64,000 nucleotides of DNA from Bacillus sp. SLBN-46 (GCF_031453555.1 NZ_JAVIZM010000001.1:62001-126000), one strand, 5' to 3'. Positions 17,921 to 26,631 are shown, numbered from the stretch's first letter. The notes: generated by a model from the letters alone, not told the origin. Translations and numbers: made by a program.

Positions 17921-19150
17921 ATGTGGAGAAACAGGAATGTTTGGATTTTATTATCTGGGGAGTTTATTGCGGGCTTGGGATTGTGGCTAGGCATTATTGG
18001 AAACCTAGAGTTTATGCAGGCAAAGCTGCCTTCGGATTTCTTAAAGTCATTACTTTTAGCAGGAGGGTTACTTGCCGGTATTGCGGTAGGACCATATGCT
18101 GGCCGGCTAACCGATCAAGCCAGTAAGAAAAGAGTCATGTTGATAGCTGGTTTCGTACGTGCTATTAGCGTGATTTTTATGCTTATTGCAATCCACACCG
18201 GTTCCATTTGGTGGATGGCCGTGTTTTTAGTTTTACTGCAAATATCTGCTGCGTTTTATTTTCCAACACTTCAGGCGGCACTTCCACTTATTGTTGCTGA
18301 TAAAGATTTGCTTCAGTTAAACGGGGTTCATATGAACGTGTCTACCCTGTCTCGAATTATTGGAACCGCACTGGCTGGAGTATTGCTGGTAGTTCTCCCC
18401 TTATCCATGCTCTATGTAGGTTCGCTTGTAGGATATGTAGCGCTATTTATCCTTACCTGGTTCTTGAATTTTGATGAGCGACAACTAGATAAAACAGAAA
18501 AGATGAAGAACAAGTCTTCAGTGAATACTAGTTTTAAAGATGTATTCCCCATCATTAGAAATCTACCGATTGTCTATATGACACTTATTATGACACTGGT
18601 ACCGGTGTTGTTTCTCGGCGGGTTCAACCTGCTAGTGATTAACATAAGTGAGCTCCAGCATAGTTCAGCCATCAAAGGGTGGATTTATACTGCTGAAGGA
18701 ATCTCATTTATGATTGGTGCGTTTTTTATTAAATTAATCAGTGACAGAAGTTCGCCTTATATTATTTTGTTCGCCTGTTCTTTTATGATCGGCTGCTCAC
18801 AGCTGCTCCTTTATTTAGCGAATGTTCCTGTGCTAAGCGTATTGGCCTTTGCCTTATTCGGCTTTTCCGTAGGCTGCTTTTTCCCGACAGCCGCTACCAT
18901 TTTCCAAACAAAAGTACCAAAGGAGTATCACGGACGCTTCTTTTCCTTCCGTAATATGCTGGACCGAATTTCGTTTCAGACTGTTCTGCTAATTAGCGGC
19001 TTTCTTCTGGACCTGATTGGGTTACAGCTCATGTGCGTCCTATTCGGAGTATTATCCATTATCACCACCACAATCTTCTACGTTAGACACAAGAGGGTTT
19101 CAACTGGTCGAACAAAAGAACTGACAGTAAAAGGGCATCATCCAGCCTAG
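17921..19150 (+). CDS. MFS transporter, multidrug-efflux-like (MFS_3 type)
   Basis: Major facilitator with about twelve membrane helices. The motif-A loop after helix 2 is visible as GPYAGRLTDQASKKRVMLIAG. 409 residues from ATG at 17921, which has GTGAGG eight bases before it; an ATG at 17900 is also in frame but has a poorly spaced site. It resembles Bacillus efflux proteins, but the substrate cannot be read from sequence. It stands alone; its terminator overlaps its own last codons. The 285 bases before it hold no gene or structured element that I can recognise. Confidence 0.82.
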   Translation: MWRNRNVWILLSGEFIAGLGLWLGIIGNLEFMQAKLPSDFLKSLLLAGGLLAGIAVGPYAGRLTDQASKKRVMLIAGFVRAISVIFMLIAIHTGSIWWMAVFLVLLQISAAFYFPTLQAALPLIVADKDLLQLNGVHMNVSTLSRIIGTALAGVLLVVLPLSMLYVGSLVGYVALFILTWFLNFDERQLDKTEKMKNKSSVNTSFKDVFPIIRNLPIVYMTLIMTLVPVLFLGGFNLLVINISELQHSSAIKGWIYTAEGISFMIGAFFIKLISDRSSPYIILFACSFMIGCSQLLLYLANVPVLSVLAFALFGFSVGCFFPTAATIFQTKVPKEYHGRFFSFRNMLDRISFQTVLLISGFLLDLIGLQLMCVLFGVLSIITTTIFYVRHKRVSTGRTKELTVKGHHPA

Positions 19151-19163
19151 ATGATGCCTTTTT
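19134..19163 (+). terminator. Terminator overlapping MFS gene end
   Basis: GGCATCATC-cagccta-GATGATGCC followed by TTTTT; the loop contains the stop codon of the MFS gene, so the stem uses the last codons. Confidence 0.85.
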
Positions 19164-19178
19164 ACTCTGTCCACAATT

Positions 19179-19192
19179 GGTGCCTGGCACCC
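19179..19192. repeat. GGTGCCTGGCACC palindrome (copy 1 of dispersed family)
   Basis: Thirteen-base palindrome with a central T, lying between the MFS terminator and the DUF4097 fragment. Related copies occur near 19.95, 23.05-23.16, 27.2, 28.8 and 46.3 kb. Confidence 0.7.
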
Positions 19193-19207
19193 AAAAAGCT
19201 TTAAATA

Positions 19208-19654
19208 ATGTCCTCTTCCTTGACTACTTCTGGTGTCATTCGTGTAAATGATATATCAGGAGAACAAATGATGCTTAAAGCCTCGTCGGGGGATGTTACT
19301 GCAAAAAATATTTCCTCTAAGGAACTAACGATTCAGGCAACTTCTGGGGATATTGCCGTCAATGGAATTGATGCCAAACAGATTTCAGTCCACACAACCT
19401 CAGGGGATATTGATGGAGCGAGAGTTGCAGGATTTACTCATTTAACTCTTGAAGCAACCAGTGGTGATATTTCTCTTAATACAAGAGAAACTTCTTTCAT
19501 CCTGGACTTCATGTCCACATCAGGAGAAGGCGAAGTCACCGTTCCAAACTTCCTATTTGAAGAAAAAACAGAAGAACGAATCATAGGGAACAAAGGAGAA
19601 GGCAACCATTCTATCACTGTGAAAACCACCTCAGGCGACTTCTCTTTCAAATAA
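19208..19654 (+). pseudogene. DUF4097 beta-repeat protein, probable C-terminal remnant
   Basis: 148 residues made almost wholly of a parallel beta repeat: ASSGDV, ATSGDI, TTSGDI, ATSGDI, STSGEG and TTSGDF recur about every 20 residues, as in the DUF4097/YvlB family. Whole family members usually have further N-terminal sequence, absent here. No Shine-Dalgarno sequence precedes the ATG, an in-frame stop lies one codon before 19205, and a dispersed palindrome sits 16 bases upstream. I read it as a decayed remnant, though a short intact form cannot be excluded. Confidence 0.55.
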
Positions 19655-19700
19655 AAAGGCTCTGATATAATTGAATGTTGATTTCACAGTGTTTGAAAAA

Positions 19701-19887
19701 TAAACGGAAAAGTTCCGCTTAAATTGGGAAATACCCTTATTTCCTTAAAAATAAGGGGAGTTTTTCCGTTTATCTGATCCAAATCGTTGGATTTTGTCTT
19801 TTTTTAAAGCAGTTAACCGGAATATCTCCGCTTATTTCTGCTTATTAATCTGTCTCTATATACAATAGCCGGAAATTCTCCGCTTAT
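19701..19887. repeat. Cluster of CGGAA..TCCGCTTA repeats in intergenic region
   Basis: The 354 bases between the DUF4097 fragment and alsT hold no gene. They contain three related 19-mers: ACGGAAAAGTTCCGCTTAA (19704-19722), CCGGAATATCTCCGCTTAT (19817-19835) and CCGGAAATTCTCCGCTTAT (19869-19887). The first sits in a hairpin with outer arms TAAACGGAAAA/TTTTTCCGTTTA and inner arms CCCTTATTT/AAATAAGGG (19701-19772). Each 19-mer is itself a weak dyad. The function is unknown. Confidence 0.6.
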
Positions 19888-19940
19888 GAATTCTCCTACT
19901 ACTTACACGAAAATAAACGATGAAGGATAACGGAGCCAAT

Positions 19941-20004
19941 AAAAAAGGGTGTGTCCACCACACACAGACAAATGTCCACGCGTGCTGCCTGACACCCCTT
20001 TTCC
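19941..20004 (-). terminator. Palindrome copy acting as terminator after alsT
   Basis: Reverse strand GGGGTGTCAGGC...GACACACCC followed by TTTTTT, starting 5 bases after the alsT stop. The arms are GGTGTC/GACACC-type and the inner part has GGACA..TGTC, so this is a degenerate copy of the dispersed GGTGTCAGGCACC family used as a terminator. Confidence 0.6.
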
Positions 20005-20008
20005 TTTT

Positions 20009-21436
20009 TTAACCTATCTTTTTCTTTTGTTTTTCAGTAGTTGGTGCGCTTTCCCATGCTTCTAGGTTTTGTAAGCCTTCGATGTTTGAAGTATAGAAGA
20101 CAGGATTTTGGCCGTTTGCTTTTTGCTTCTTATAGTCAGCAAGGGCCGCAAACGCGATTTTTCCTAATAGAATAATAGCGATCAAGTTGATAATAGCCAT
20201 TAATCCCATGAATAAGTCAGCAAGACTCCAAACAAAGCTCAGTTCTGCTAATGATCCAAACGCAACCATGCCGACAACGGCAATACGGTACGCGTTTAGC
20301 ACAAGCTTGTTATTTTTAATAAATCCGATATTCGATTCACCGTAGTAGTAATTCCCCACTACAGAACTAAAGGCAAATAGGAATACGATAATAGCAAGGA
20401 AAACACCCGCCCATGATCCTAAAGAACCTTCAAGGGCGCTCTGCGTTAGGATAATCCCGTTCCCCTCTTTAGAGGTGTACAGCCCTGATAGAAGAATAAT
20501 AAACGCTGTTGAGCTACAAATAACAAGCGTATCCACAAATACACCCAGCGCCTGAATTAAACCTTGTTTAACAGGATGACTGACATTTGCAGTGGCTGCT
20601 GCATTCGGGGCACTACCCATACCTGCTTCGTTTGAGAATAGCCCACGTTTGATCCCGTTCATCATTGCAGCACCAATTGCTCCTCCAGCTACTTCTTTCA
20701 TACCAAAAGCACTTTCAAAAATTAATGCAAACACGCCAGGAATTTCTGTTATATTCGTTATCATGATGTACAGGGCGATTAGAATATACGCTCCGGCCAT
20801 AACGGGAACCATCCACTCTGCGACCTTGGCAATGCGCTTTAGTCCGCCAAAAATAATAACGGCAGTAATAACCGATAAAACAGCCGCAATGACCATTTTA
20901 TTTATTCCAAATGAATTGTTCAGGGAGCTTGTAATTGTGTTTGCCTGAACAGAGTTAAAGGCTAGTCCAAAAGTTATGGAAATGAGAACAGCAAAGGTAA
21001 TCCCCATCCAACGGGCCTTCAATGCTTTTTCCATATAATAAGCGGGACCACCTCGGAAGGTGTCTCCATCTTTGACCTTATAAATTTGTGCAAGTGTTGC
21101 TTCTATAAAAGCAGAAGCTGAACCGACCAATGCAATTAGCCACATCCAGAAAACAGCTCCTGGTCCACCGGTAGTGATGGCAATGGCTACTCCGGCGAGG
21201 TTTCCTGTTCCTACCCTTGATGCAGTACTGATACAAAAGGCTTGGAAAGATGAGATTCCTTTTGTATCGCCTTTGGCCCCTTCACCCATTAAGCGAAACA
21301 TCTCTCCTACCATACGGAATTGGACAAACTTTGTGCGAAAAGTGAAATAAAGACCTGATCCTATTAATAAAACGATAAGAATATAAGACCAGAGTAACGT
21401 ATTGGACTCATTTACAAAATTTTCAATCATCTTCAT
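20009..21436 (-). CDS. alsT: Alanine/glycine:cation symporter, AGCS family (AlsT-like)
   Basis: Sodium- or proton-coupled importer of alanine/glycine, or possibly glutamine, in the cytoplasmic membrane. 475 residues with about ten to eleven helices. AGCS signatures are evident: the segment SSFQAFCISTASRVGTGNLAG, GGPGAVFWMW, and FSNEAGMGSAPNAAA. A single gene. I looked for a glycine riboswitch or T-box in the 250 bases upstream and found none. The exact substrate is uncertain within the family. Confidence 0.9.
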   Translation of the reverse strand: MKMIENFVNESNTLLWSYILIVLLIGSGLYFTFRTKFVQFRMVGEMFRLMGEGAKGDTKGISSFQAFCISTASRVGTGNLAGVAIAITTGGPGAVFWMWLIALVGSASAFIEATLAQIYKVKDGDTFRGGPAYYMEKALKARWMGITFAVLISITFGLAFNSVQANTITSSLNNSFGINKMVIAAVLSVITAVIIFGGLKRIAKVAEWMVPVMAGAYILIALYIMITNITEIPGVFALIFESAFGMKEVAGGAIGAAMMNGIKRGLFSNEAGMGSAPNAAATANVSHPVKQGLIQALGVFVDTLVICSSTAFIILLSGLYTSKEGNGIILTQSALEGSLGSWAGVFLAIIVFLFAFSSVVGNYYYGESNIGFIKNNKLVLNAYRIAVVGMVAFGSLAELSFVWSLADLFMGLMAIINLIAIILLGKIAFAALADYKKQKANGQNPVFYTSNIEGLQNLEAWESAPTTEKQKKKIG

Positions 21437-21732
21437 CTAATCATCACCTTCTACCCCTTGTTTTTTTATATACTGATATAATTTATCAAATTCAAAGAAA
21501 TCTGACAATGTTTGAAGTTTCCAGTTTACTAGAGACAGTAGAATTCCTCTTCTTTAAAGGAACTTTTCTAAAAGTTTCGGATAATCGTAATATTGTAAAA
21601 AAATAGGTCGTTATATCTAATAAAATTATGTAAAATAGAGATAGGGTTATACTAACCTTACAATTTTTTACAAGAAATACTAATTTAAGGGTGAACGTCA
21701 TTGCGATTTTTCAGGAAGGAAACAATCCGAAT

Positions 21733-22980
21733 ATGCTAAAAGCTAGGCTGTATGACATATCCATCTTTCTTACTGCTCTGGCCATAGCTATTAGCTCAAA
21801 ACATATAATAATACCCACATCTGACTTTATTAAGTCATTAATTGTGTTTTGGGTTTTCTCCAGTCTTTATTATCACCTTAGAGTTTTTTCAAAAAACGGC
21901 AACACTAATTTTGAATATGGTATTAGCTACTGTTTATCATTTGTTTTGTTTACTGGTCCTCTTGGCTTATTCATATTTGAAACGATCTACCGCTTTACCG
22001 TGTATGCTTATAGAAAGTGGACAAAGACCGCTGACCCCAGTGAGTTTACAGACACTTTATATAATATTGGTGCCTTTGTTATTACCAACTCAATAGCCTA
22101 CTTCTTGTATCTACAATTAGGATCGATCATTGATTCAAATAACTATGTTTTTTGGATTTCGATGTTTTTACTGACGTGTATCGCCTCCCTTCTTTCCGCT
22201 ACCTTCTTAGTTACCGCTTTTTACATAATGGGTGATTTTAAAACCCTTAAAGAAGGTGTAGACTTTGTTTTTAAAAGTAGAAGTTTGCTTGATTATGGGA
22301 AAGTAGCCATCACCAACGGATTGCTTTTCTTGTTTTTAAAAGATGGGAAATGGGATATGTTAATTAGTTTATTTATTTTAAACTACGTGGTAAGCCGTTC
22401 CTTTTTCTCGAAGGCTCAAAGCGCTCAACATAAGCTGGAGAGGGACAAGTTCGAGCAAATGGCCTATACAGACTTCCTGACTGGCGTGCACAACCGTACA
22501 TTTATGGATAAAAAAATGGCCGAGCTTAATCAATCGGAAGAACAAATTGGTATTGTTGTATGCGACATCGATAAGTTTAAACGAATCAATGACAATTTTA
22601 ATCACGCAGTAGGCGATAAAGTCATTCAGCACTTTGCTTCTACGTTAAAAAGCTATCTGGATGAAGAGGATTATTTGTTCCGAAGTGGTGGAGAGGAATT
22701 TACTCTTTGTCTCAGAAAGAGAGATTATGATCAAACACGGGATCTGGTTAATGAAATTCTGGATGGCGTTGCAAATAACGCAGTAAATGTGGAGTATCAG
22801 GGTGAACACGTCTCCATTTGCTATACTGCTTCGTTTGGCCTTTATTACTACAAGGTAAATGACCAGATTTCTATAGAAAAAGCCTATATTATGGCTGACC
22901 AGCTGTTGTTCCGTTCCAAGGATCTAGGAAAGAACAGAGCTTCCATGGTTAACGGTCTGGCAAAAGCAGTAGTCGTGTAA
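21733..22980 (+). CDS. Membrane diguanylate cyclase (GGDEF)
   Basis: Makes c-di-GMP from two GTP. Seven to eight membrane helices over the first 220 residues form an input domain, followed by a GGDEF domain beginning DFLTGVHNRTF with substrate-binding DIDKFKRIND and active-site GGEEF at residues 319-323 (from ATG 21733). The inhibitory RxxD site expected five residues before the active site reads DEED, so product inhibition is probably lost. Start is uncertain: ATG 21733 has AGGAAGG about 12 bases away; GTG 21691 lacks a site. No EAL partner is nearby. Confidence 0.88.
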   Translation: MLKARLYDISIFLTALAIAISSKHIIIPTSDFIKSLIVFWVFSSLYYHLRVFSKNGNTNFEYGISYCLSFVLFTGPLGLFIFETIYRFTVYAYRKWTKTADPSEFTDTLYNIGAFVITNSIAYFLYLQLGSIIDSNNYVFWISMFLLTCIASLLSATFLVTAFYIMGDFKTLKEGVDFVFKSRSLLDYGKVAITNGLLFLFLKDGKWDMLISLFILNYVVSRSFFSKAQSAQHKLERDKFEQMAYTDFLTGVHNRTFMDKKMAELNQSEEQIGIVVCDIDKFKRINDNFNHAVGDKVIQHFASTLKSYLDEEDYLFRSGGEEFTLCLRKRDYDQTRDLVNEILDGVANNAVNVEYQGEHVSICYTASFGLYYYKVNDQISIEKAYIMADQLLFRSKDLGKNRASMVNGLAKAVVV

Positions 22981-23003
22981 CTAATTACACACCATTAAAA
23001 AAA

Positions 23004-23028
23004 GAAGCGGTTTCGACCGCTTTTTTTT
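23004..23028 (+). terminator. Terminator after diguanylate cyclase gene
   Basis: AAGCGGT-TTCG-ACCGCTT followed by TTTTTT, about 25 bases after the stop. Confidence 0.85.
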
Positions 23029-23045
23029 ATTTTGGGTAAACCTTT

Positions 23046-23160
23046 GGTGTCAGGCACCACAAAAAGACACTTTCCACGTGGAAAGGACATCTCGTTTAGG
23101 TGTACAAAAAAGTGTCAGGCACCTCGCATGGACAACTGTCCACGAGCGGTGCCTGACACC
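23046..23160. repeat. Cluster of GGTGTCAGGCACC palindromes; terminator for bioY
   Basis: Three cores: GGTGTCAGGCACC (23046-23058), GTGTCAGGCACC (23112-23123) and the inverse GGTGCCTGACACC (23148-23160). The last two pair around an inner TGGACA-AC-TGTCCA hairpin and are followed leftward by TTTTTTG, making a terminator 11 bases after the bioY stop. A separate perfect palindrome TTTCCACGTGGAAA lies at 23071-23084. Confidence 0.75.
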
Positions 23161-23170
23161 CTAATTCGAT

Positions 23171-23764
23171 TTATGATACGCGCTTTAGATGTTTGAATTG
23201 TCCTTTTGATAGAACGGTTGTTTCAAGGCGGTGTGCCATGAATGCTGCTAGAACAGATAGAACGATGTCCTTTGGCAGCGGAGCCAGCATCCAGAACCAA
23301 GCCATTTTATAGGTGAATCCCTCAGGAGCAGCTGCCCAAAGTTTATAAGCAAAGTACATCCAATTGGTTCCGAAAACATAGTTTACAGCCATTCCAATTA
23401 AAGCCGCAATAATAAAAGTTGCCAATCCCTTTTTCTTTTCTACTATTTTTCCGATAATAAATGCAGTGAAAATATAAGAAAGAATAAAGCCAAAGGTAGG
23501 TTTAATCAAGATTGATAATCCTCCAGAAAAGTCAGCAAAAACAGGAACTCCTACCAATCCTACTAGCATGTAAACTGTCATGGCGATAGATCCTAATCGG
23601 CTACCCAAAATGGCTCCTGCTAGAATAGCAAAAAAGGTTTGAAGCGTAATCGGTACCCCACCAACATGTAAAAATGGAGCAATGGTACTGATATTTGCAC
23701 CAATGGCCATCAATGCCACAAACATGGCTGATAGTGTTAAATCAAGTGCTCTTAAATTTTTCAT
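23171..23764 (-). CDS. bioY: Biotin transporter BioY
   Basis: Substrate-binding membrane subunit of the biotin ECF importer. 197 residues and about six helices, with family features including the N-terminal helix ALMAIGANIS, GGVPITLQTFFAILAGAILG and a conserved YMLVGLVGVPVFADFSGG. No ECF ATPase or T genes are adjacent; many Bacillaceae use shared ECF modules. GGGAG lies nine bases before the ATG. A BirA-type inverted repeat upstream indicates repression by biotin. Confidence 0.92.
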   Translation of the reverse strand: MKNLRALDLTLSAMFVALMAIGANISTIAPFLHVGGVPITLQTFFAILAGAILGSRLGSIAMTVYMLVGLVGVPVFADFSGGLSILIKPTFGFILSYIFTAFIIGKIVEKKKGLATFIIAALIGMAVNYVFGTNWMYFAYKLWAAAPEGFTYKMAWFWMLAPLPKDIVLSVLAAFMAHRLETTVLSKGQFKHLKRVS

Positions 23765-23828
23765 TTACGTTCTCTCCCACCCTACAATATAAATGTCTTA
23801 AATTTAAAATAAAGGGTAATACAACCTT

Positions 23829-23859
23829 TTGTCAACCAAATTATAAAATTGGTTGACAA
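23829..23859 (-). promoter_or_regulatory. BirA-like operator upstream of bioY
   Basis: Perfect inverted repeat TTGTCAACC-N13-GGTTGACAA, about 65-95 bases before the bioY start. The Bacillus BirA box, as I recall it, is TTGTTAACC-N(14-16)-GGTTAACAA, so arms and layout fit with a slightly short spacer. On the gene strand the proximal arm contains TTGACA, a good -35, with TATTTT 18 bases on, so bound BirA would cover the promoter. Confidence 0.75.
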
Positions 23860-23982
23860 AAAATTATCACTTCTATATTAATAAAGAAAAACTCTTATTT
23901 AAGTATTACATTTTTTGGATTTACCCAAAACTCCATCAAGCAGCTTTTATTTTTGAATTAAATAAAATTTTCAAAAAACATT

Positions 23983-24011
23983 TTGACAAACTATCTTTTT
24001 AAAGGTATATT
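23983..24011 (+). promoter_or_regulatory. Sigma-A promoter of metP locus
   Basis: TTGACA, 17-base spacer, TATATT, about 60 bases before the metP start. The remaining 308-base gap to bioY holds only this and the BirA-like site; I see no S-box or T-box leader. Confidence 0.7.
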
Positions 24012-24072
24012 AAGATAACGAAATAATTATCTGAATTTTATAAAAGTATATTCACATAGGGGGAAACATAGT

Positions 24073-25579
24073 ATGGAAAAACGTCAGCAGTGGGGGTCAA
24101 GATACGGATTTATCATGGCGGCAGTTGGTTCGGCAGTAGGTCTAGGGAATATTTGGAGATTCCCAGCCGTTGCCTATGAAAATGGAGGAGGAGCCTTCTT
24201 CCTACCTTATCTATTCGCCATTTTAACAGCAGGAATTCCTATCTTAATTTTAGAATTCACGATTGGTCAAAAATACAGAGGTTCCTCACCACTATCATTG
24301 TTCCGTTTGAATAAAAAAGCAGAATGGCTTGGTTGGTGGCAGGTATTAATCGCCTTTGTTATTTGTACTTACTACTCTGTTATCATCGCATGGGCTATCA
24401 AATATACGATTTATTCATTTGGTACTCAGTGGGGATCAGATCCTAGCAAGTTCTTATTTGGAAAGGTTCTACAATTATCTGATAAACCAGGAGAAATTGG
24501 CGGATTAGTTTCCGGCATCGTCACTCCATTACTTTGTGTATGGGCAGTTACTCTTTTTGTCCTATTTCGTGGAGTTTCAAAAGGAATTGAAAGGCTTAAT
24601 AAGATTTTCCTTCCGACTCTTGTAGTAATGTTTTTAGTAATCGTCGTTCGTGCTTTAACACTTGATGGTGCAGCGAGTGGATTAAATGCCTTTTTCAAAC
24701 CGAATTGGGATATGATTTTAAACGGAAAAGTTTGGATTGCCGCTTATGGACAAATCTTCTTCTCCTTATCTATTGGATTTGCCATCATGATTACGTATTC
24801 TAGTTATCTACCAAAAAAATCAGACATTAATAACAATGCCTTCATTACAGCTTTTGCTAACTCTGGATTTGAATTACTAGCTGGGATTGGAGTGTTTGCC
24901 GCACTTGGATTTATGGCAAAGCAACAGGGAGTACCAATTGATGAAGTGGTTAGCAGTGGAATTGGACTAGCCTTCGTTGTATTCCCAAGCATCATCAACG
25001 AGGTTCCCTGGCTTAAATGGATTATTCGGTGTATTGTTCTTCCTATCTTTAGTTTTTGCTGGAATGACGTCACTTATTTCTATCGTCGAAACATTTGTGG
25101 CTGCAGTTCAGGATAAATTCAATGTATCACGTACAAAAGCAGTCTTAACTGGAGGATTAACAGCAACGGTTATTTCTCTTCTTTTTGCAACACACGGCGG
25201 ATTGTATTTACTAGATGTGGTTGATTATTTCATCAATAACTTTGGAATTGTCTTTGCAGGACTGATTGAGGTAGTTTTAATTGCTTGGTTCTTCAAAGGG
25301 TTAACCGGTTTACAAAAACATACAAATGAAATTTCTGACCTTCGTGTAGGTACTTGGTGGAAAGTATGCCTTGGTGTCATTACTCCATTGGTTCTTGGCT
25401 ATATGATGTTTGACAATATCCGTCAAAACCTAAAGGAAAACTACGAGAAATATCCGACTGAACTGATTTTATATGCAGGGGTAATAGTAGTAGCCGGAAC
25501 AATCCTTGTGGCAGTCCTTCTTTCCCTTAAGGGTTGGAAAGCATCTGCCAATACAGAAGAAAAAAGGGAGGTTGCTTAA
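24073..25579 (+). pseudogene. metP: NSS-family sodium-dependent amino-acid symporter, frameshifted (MetP-like)
   Basis: Sodium-coupled amino-acid importer of the NSS family; the paired MetS gene points to methionine/alanine. Helix 1 carries SAVGLGNIWRFPAVAYENGGG, the sodium/substrate site. The frame runs to about 25002, then TTCCCTGGCTTAAATGG is read in the wrong frame and stops at 25114-25116. The protein resumes in the next frame (FPGLNGLFGVLFFLSL) to 25579. Removing one G from GAGGTTC at 25000-25004 restores NE-FPGLNG and one protein of about 500 residues. Everything else, including promoter, ribosome site and metS, is intact, so the mutation is recent or a sequencing error. Confidence 0.85.
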
Positions 25580-25580
25580 C

Positions 25581-25691
25581 ATGTCAGGAAGCGCACTTAC
25601 TATGATGATTGTTGGGATGGTCATTTTATGGGGCGGTCTAGCAGCCAGCATCCTCAATGTAGTCAGAGTATCAAAAAAGGCAAAGTCTTAA
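25581..25691 (+). CDS. metS: MetS-like small subunit of NSS transporter (36 residues)
   Basis: ATG at 25581, preceded by GGGAGG at nine bases, encodes a 36-residue single-helix protein (ALTMMIVGMVILWGGLAA is the membrane stretch, then a basic tail RVSKKAKS). Length, topology and position one base after an NSS symporter match MetS, described as essential to MetP methionine/alanine import in corynebacteria and widely annotated in bacilli. A terminator follows. Confidence 0.8.
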   Translation: MSGSALTMMIVGMVILWGGLAASILNVVRVSKKAKS

Positions 25692-25705
25692 TTACAAATA
25701 CACAA

Positions 25706-25742
25706 AAGGATTGAGCAGTAGTTCCACCGCTCAATCCTTTTT
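25706..25742 (+). terminator. Terminator after metPS
   Basis: AAAGGATTGAGC...GCTCAATCCTTTTTT, perfect twelve-pair stem, 15 bases after the metS stop. Confidence 0.9.
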
Positions 25743-25755
25743 TCATGCCGTTCGC

Positions 25756-25920
25756 TCAATATTTTTTTGGACGGCAAAACTTACAGACTTTGATGGTTTG
25801 GTTTGTTTCTGTCTTCTGTGTGTAAAGAAGCTTTACTCCCGTTCTACTGCACAATGGGCATGTCCCACGACCATTTGAAGGCAGATAGCTAATCGTTTTT
25901 CCCCTATTTCTTTTTGCCAT
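25756..25920 (-). CDS. Small zinc-ribbon protein, 54 residues
   Basis: A short frame starting at ATG 25920 with AAGGA nine bases upstream. It encodes MAKRNRGKTISYLPS... with two knuckles, CPLC at 21-24 and CKFC at 46-49, spaced as in a zinc ribbon; 12 of 54 residues are Lys/Arg. This resembles small ribosome- or RNA-associated zinc ribbons in composition, but I do not recognise the family. It is about 120 bases downstream of, and co-oriented with, the thioesterase gene. Confidence 0.72.
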   Translation of the reverse strand: MAKRNRGKTISYLPSNGRGTCPLCSRTGVKLLYTQKTETNQTIKVCKFCRPKKY

Positions 25921-26038
25921 TTTCCATCATCCTTATCTAGAAATCTCTTGTTTCTTTATCTAATGTTGGACTGGCACAAAGATTGATAGGCATATAATTG
26001 TTTTTAAGAAAAACTTTCTGTCGTTTTAGAGAAGATTT

Positions 26039-26452
26039 CTATCCCTTCTCCTTCCTCCCAGCAGAATATTCCTCTGTCAAATTAGAATGCCTGTTTAACA
26101 GATTACGAACCTCATCAGGTACTGGCACCTTCCGCCTTGTTTGACGATTAATCGTTGTAAGAACTACTTCCGCAACTACCATTTGCTCTTGTTGTTCATT
26201 CGTGATCGTTTGCTTCAGTGTAAAACTTGTATTTCCTATCCGCTCCAGAGACGTTTGAACCCATAATCGATCATGATTGAATACTTCTTTTTTATAATCG
26301 ACCCCAATATGTACAACCACCGCTTCAACCCCGTGAGAGACACAATATCGATACCACCACTTGCGCCCCTCATCTAAATACTCAAATAGCTTTACATTAC
26401 TTACGTGACCCCGGTTGGCTTCCGCTACGATGAATAGCTCTGAATAGGCCAA
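26039..26452 (-). CDS. Acyl-CoA thioesterase, hotdog (4HBT/YbgC-like)
   Basis: Hotdog-fold thioesterase of about 138 residues. The core AEANRGHVSNVKLFEYLDEGR replaces the usual D-x-x-GH active-site start, and a domain-length beta region follows. The frame opens at 26491, but AGGAGGGGGAGGG lies at 26455-26475, so the credible start is TTG at 26452, eight bases after GGAGGG. The gene is alone between the zinc-ribbon and ykuK genes. The acyl substrate is unknown. Confidence 0.75.
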   Translation of the reverse strand: MAYSELFIVAEANRGHVSNVKLFEYLDEGRKWWYRYCVSHGVEAVVVHIGVDYKKEVFNHDRLWVQTSLERIGNTSFTLKQTITNEQQEQMVVAEVVLTTINRQTRRKVPVPDEVRNLLNRHSNLTEEYSAGRKEKG

Positions 26453-26631
26453 ACTTTCATCCCTCCCCCTCCTCAATTGATAAAAAACCACCTATCAATA
26501 ATTCGCTGCAGAATAGATGGATACCTGCCCGCCCTTTTCTCACAACCTCACTAAAGATGGCACGACAACACATCTATTCCCATAAGATAGCAATAAGAGT
26601 TGAGTCTAAACTTTTCAAACGGAAGGGAAAG

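Noticed and set aside
19134..19192. Terminator and GGTGCCTGGCACC as one structure
   Set aside because: The terminator stem is complete by 19158 and the palindrome begins 20 bases later; they are independent.
21437..21690. Riboswitch or T-box upstream of alsT
   Set aside because: No conserved core or antiterminator structure was visible.
21492..21701. Leftward 69-codon hydrophobic frame between alsT and the cyclase gene
   Set aside because: Very AT-rich, no ribosome site, overlaps the start of the cyclase gene; hydrophobicity follows from base composition.
23860..24072. S-box or T-box leader before metP
   Set aside because: Only an ordinary sigma-A promoter and short leader were seen.
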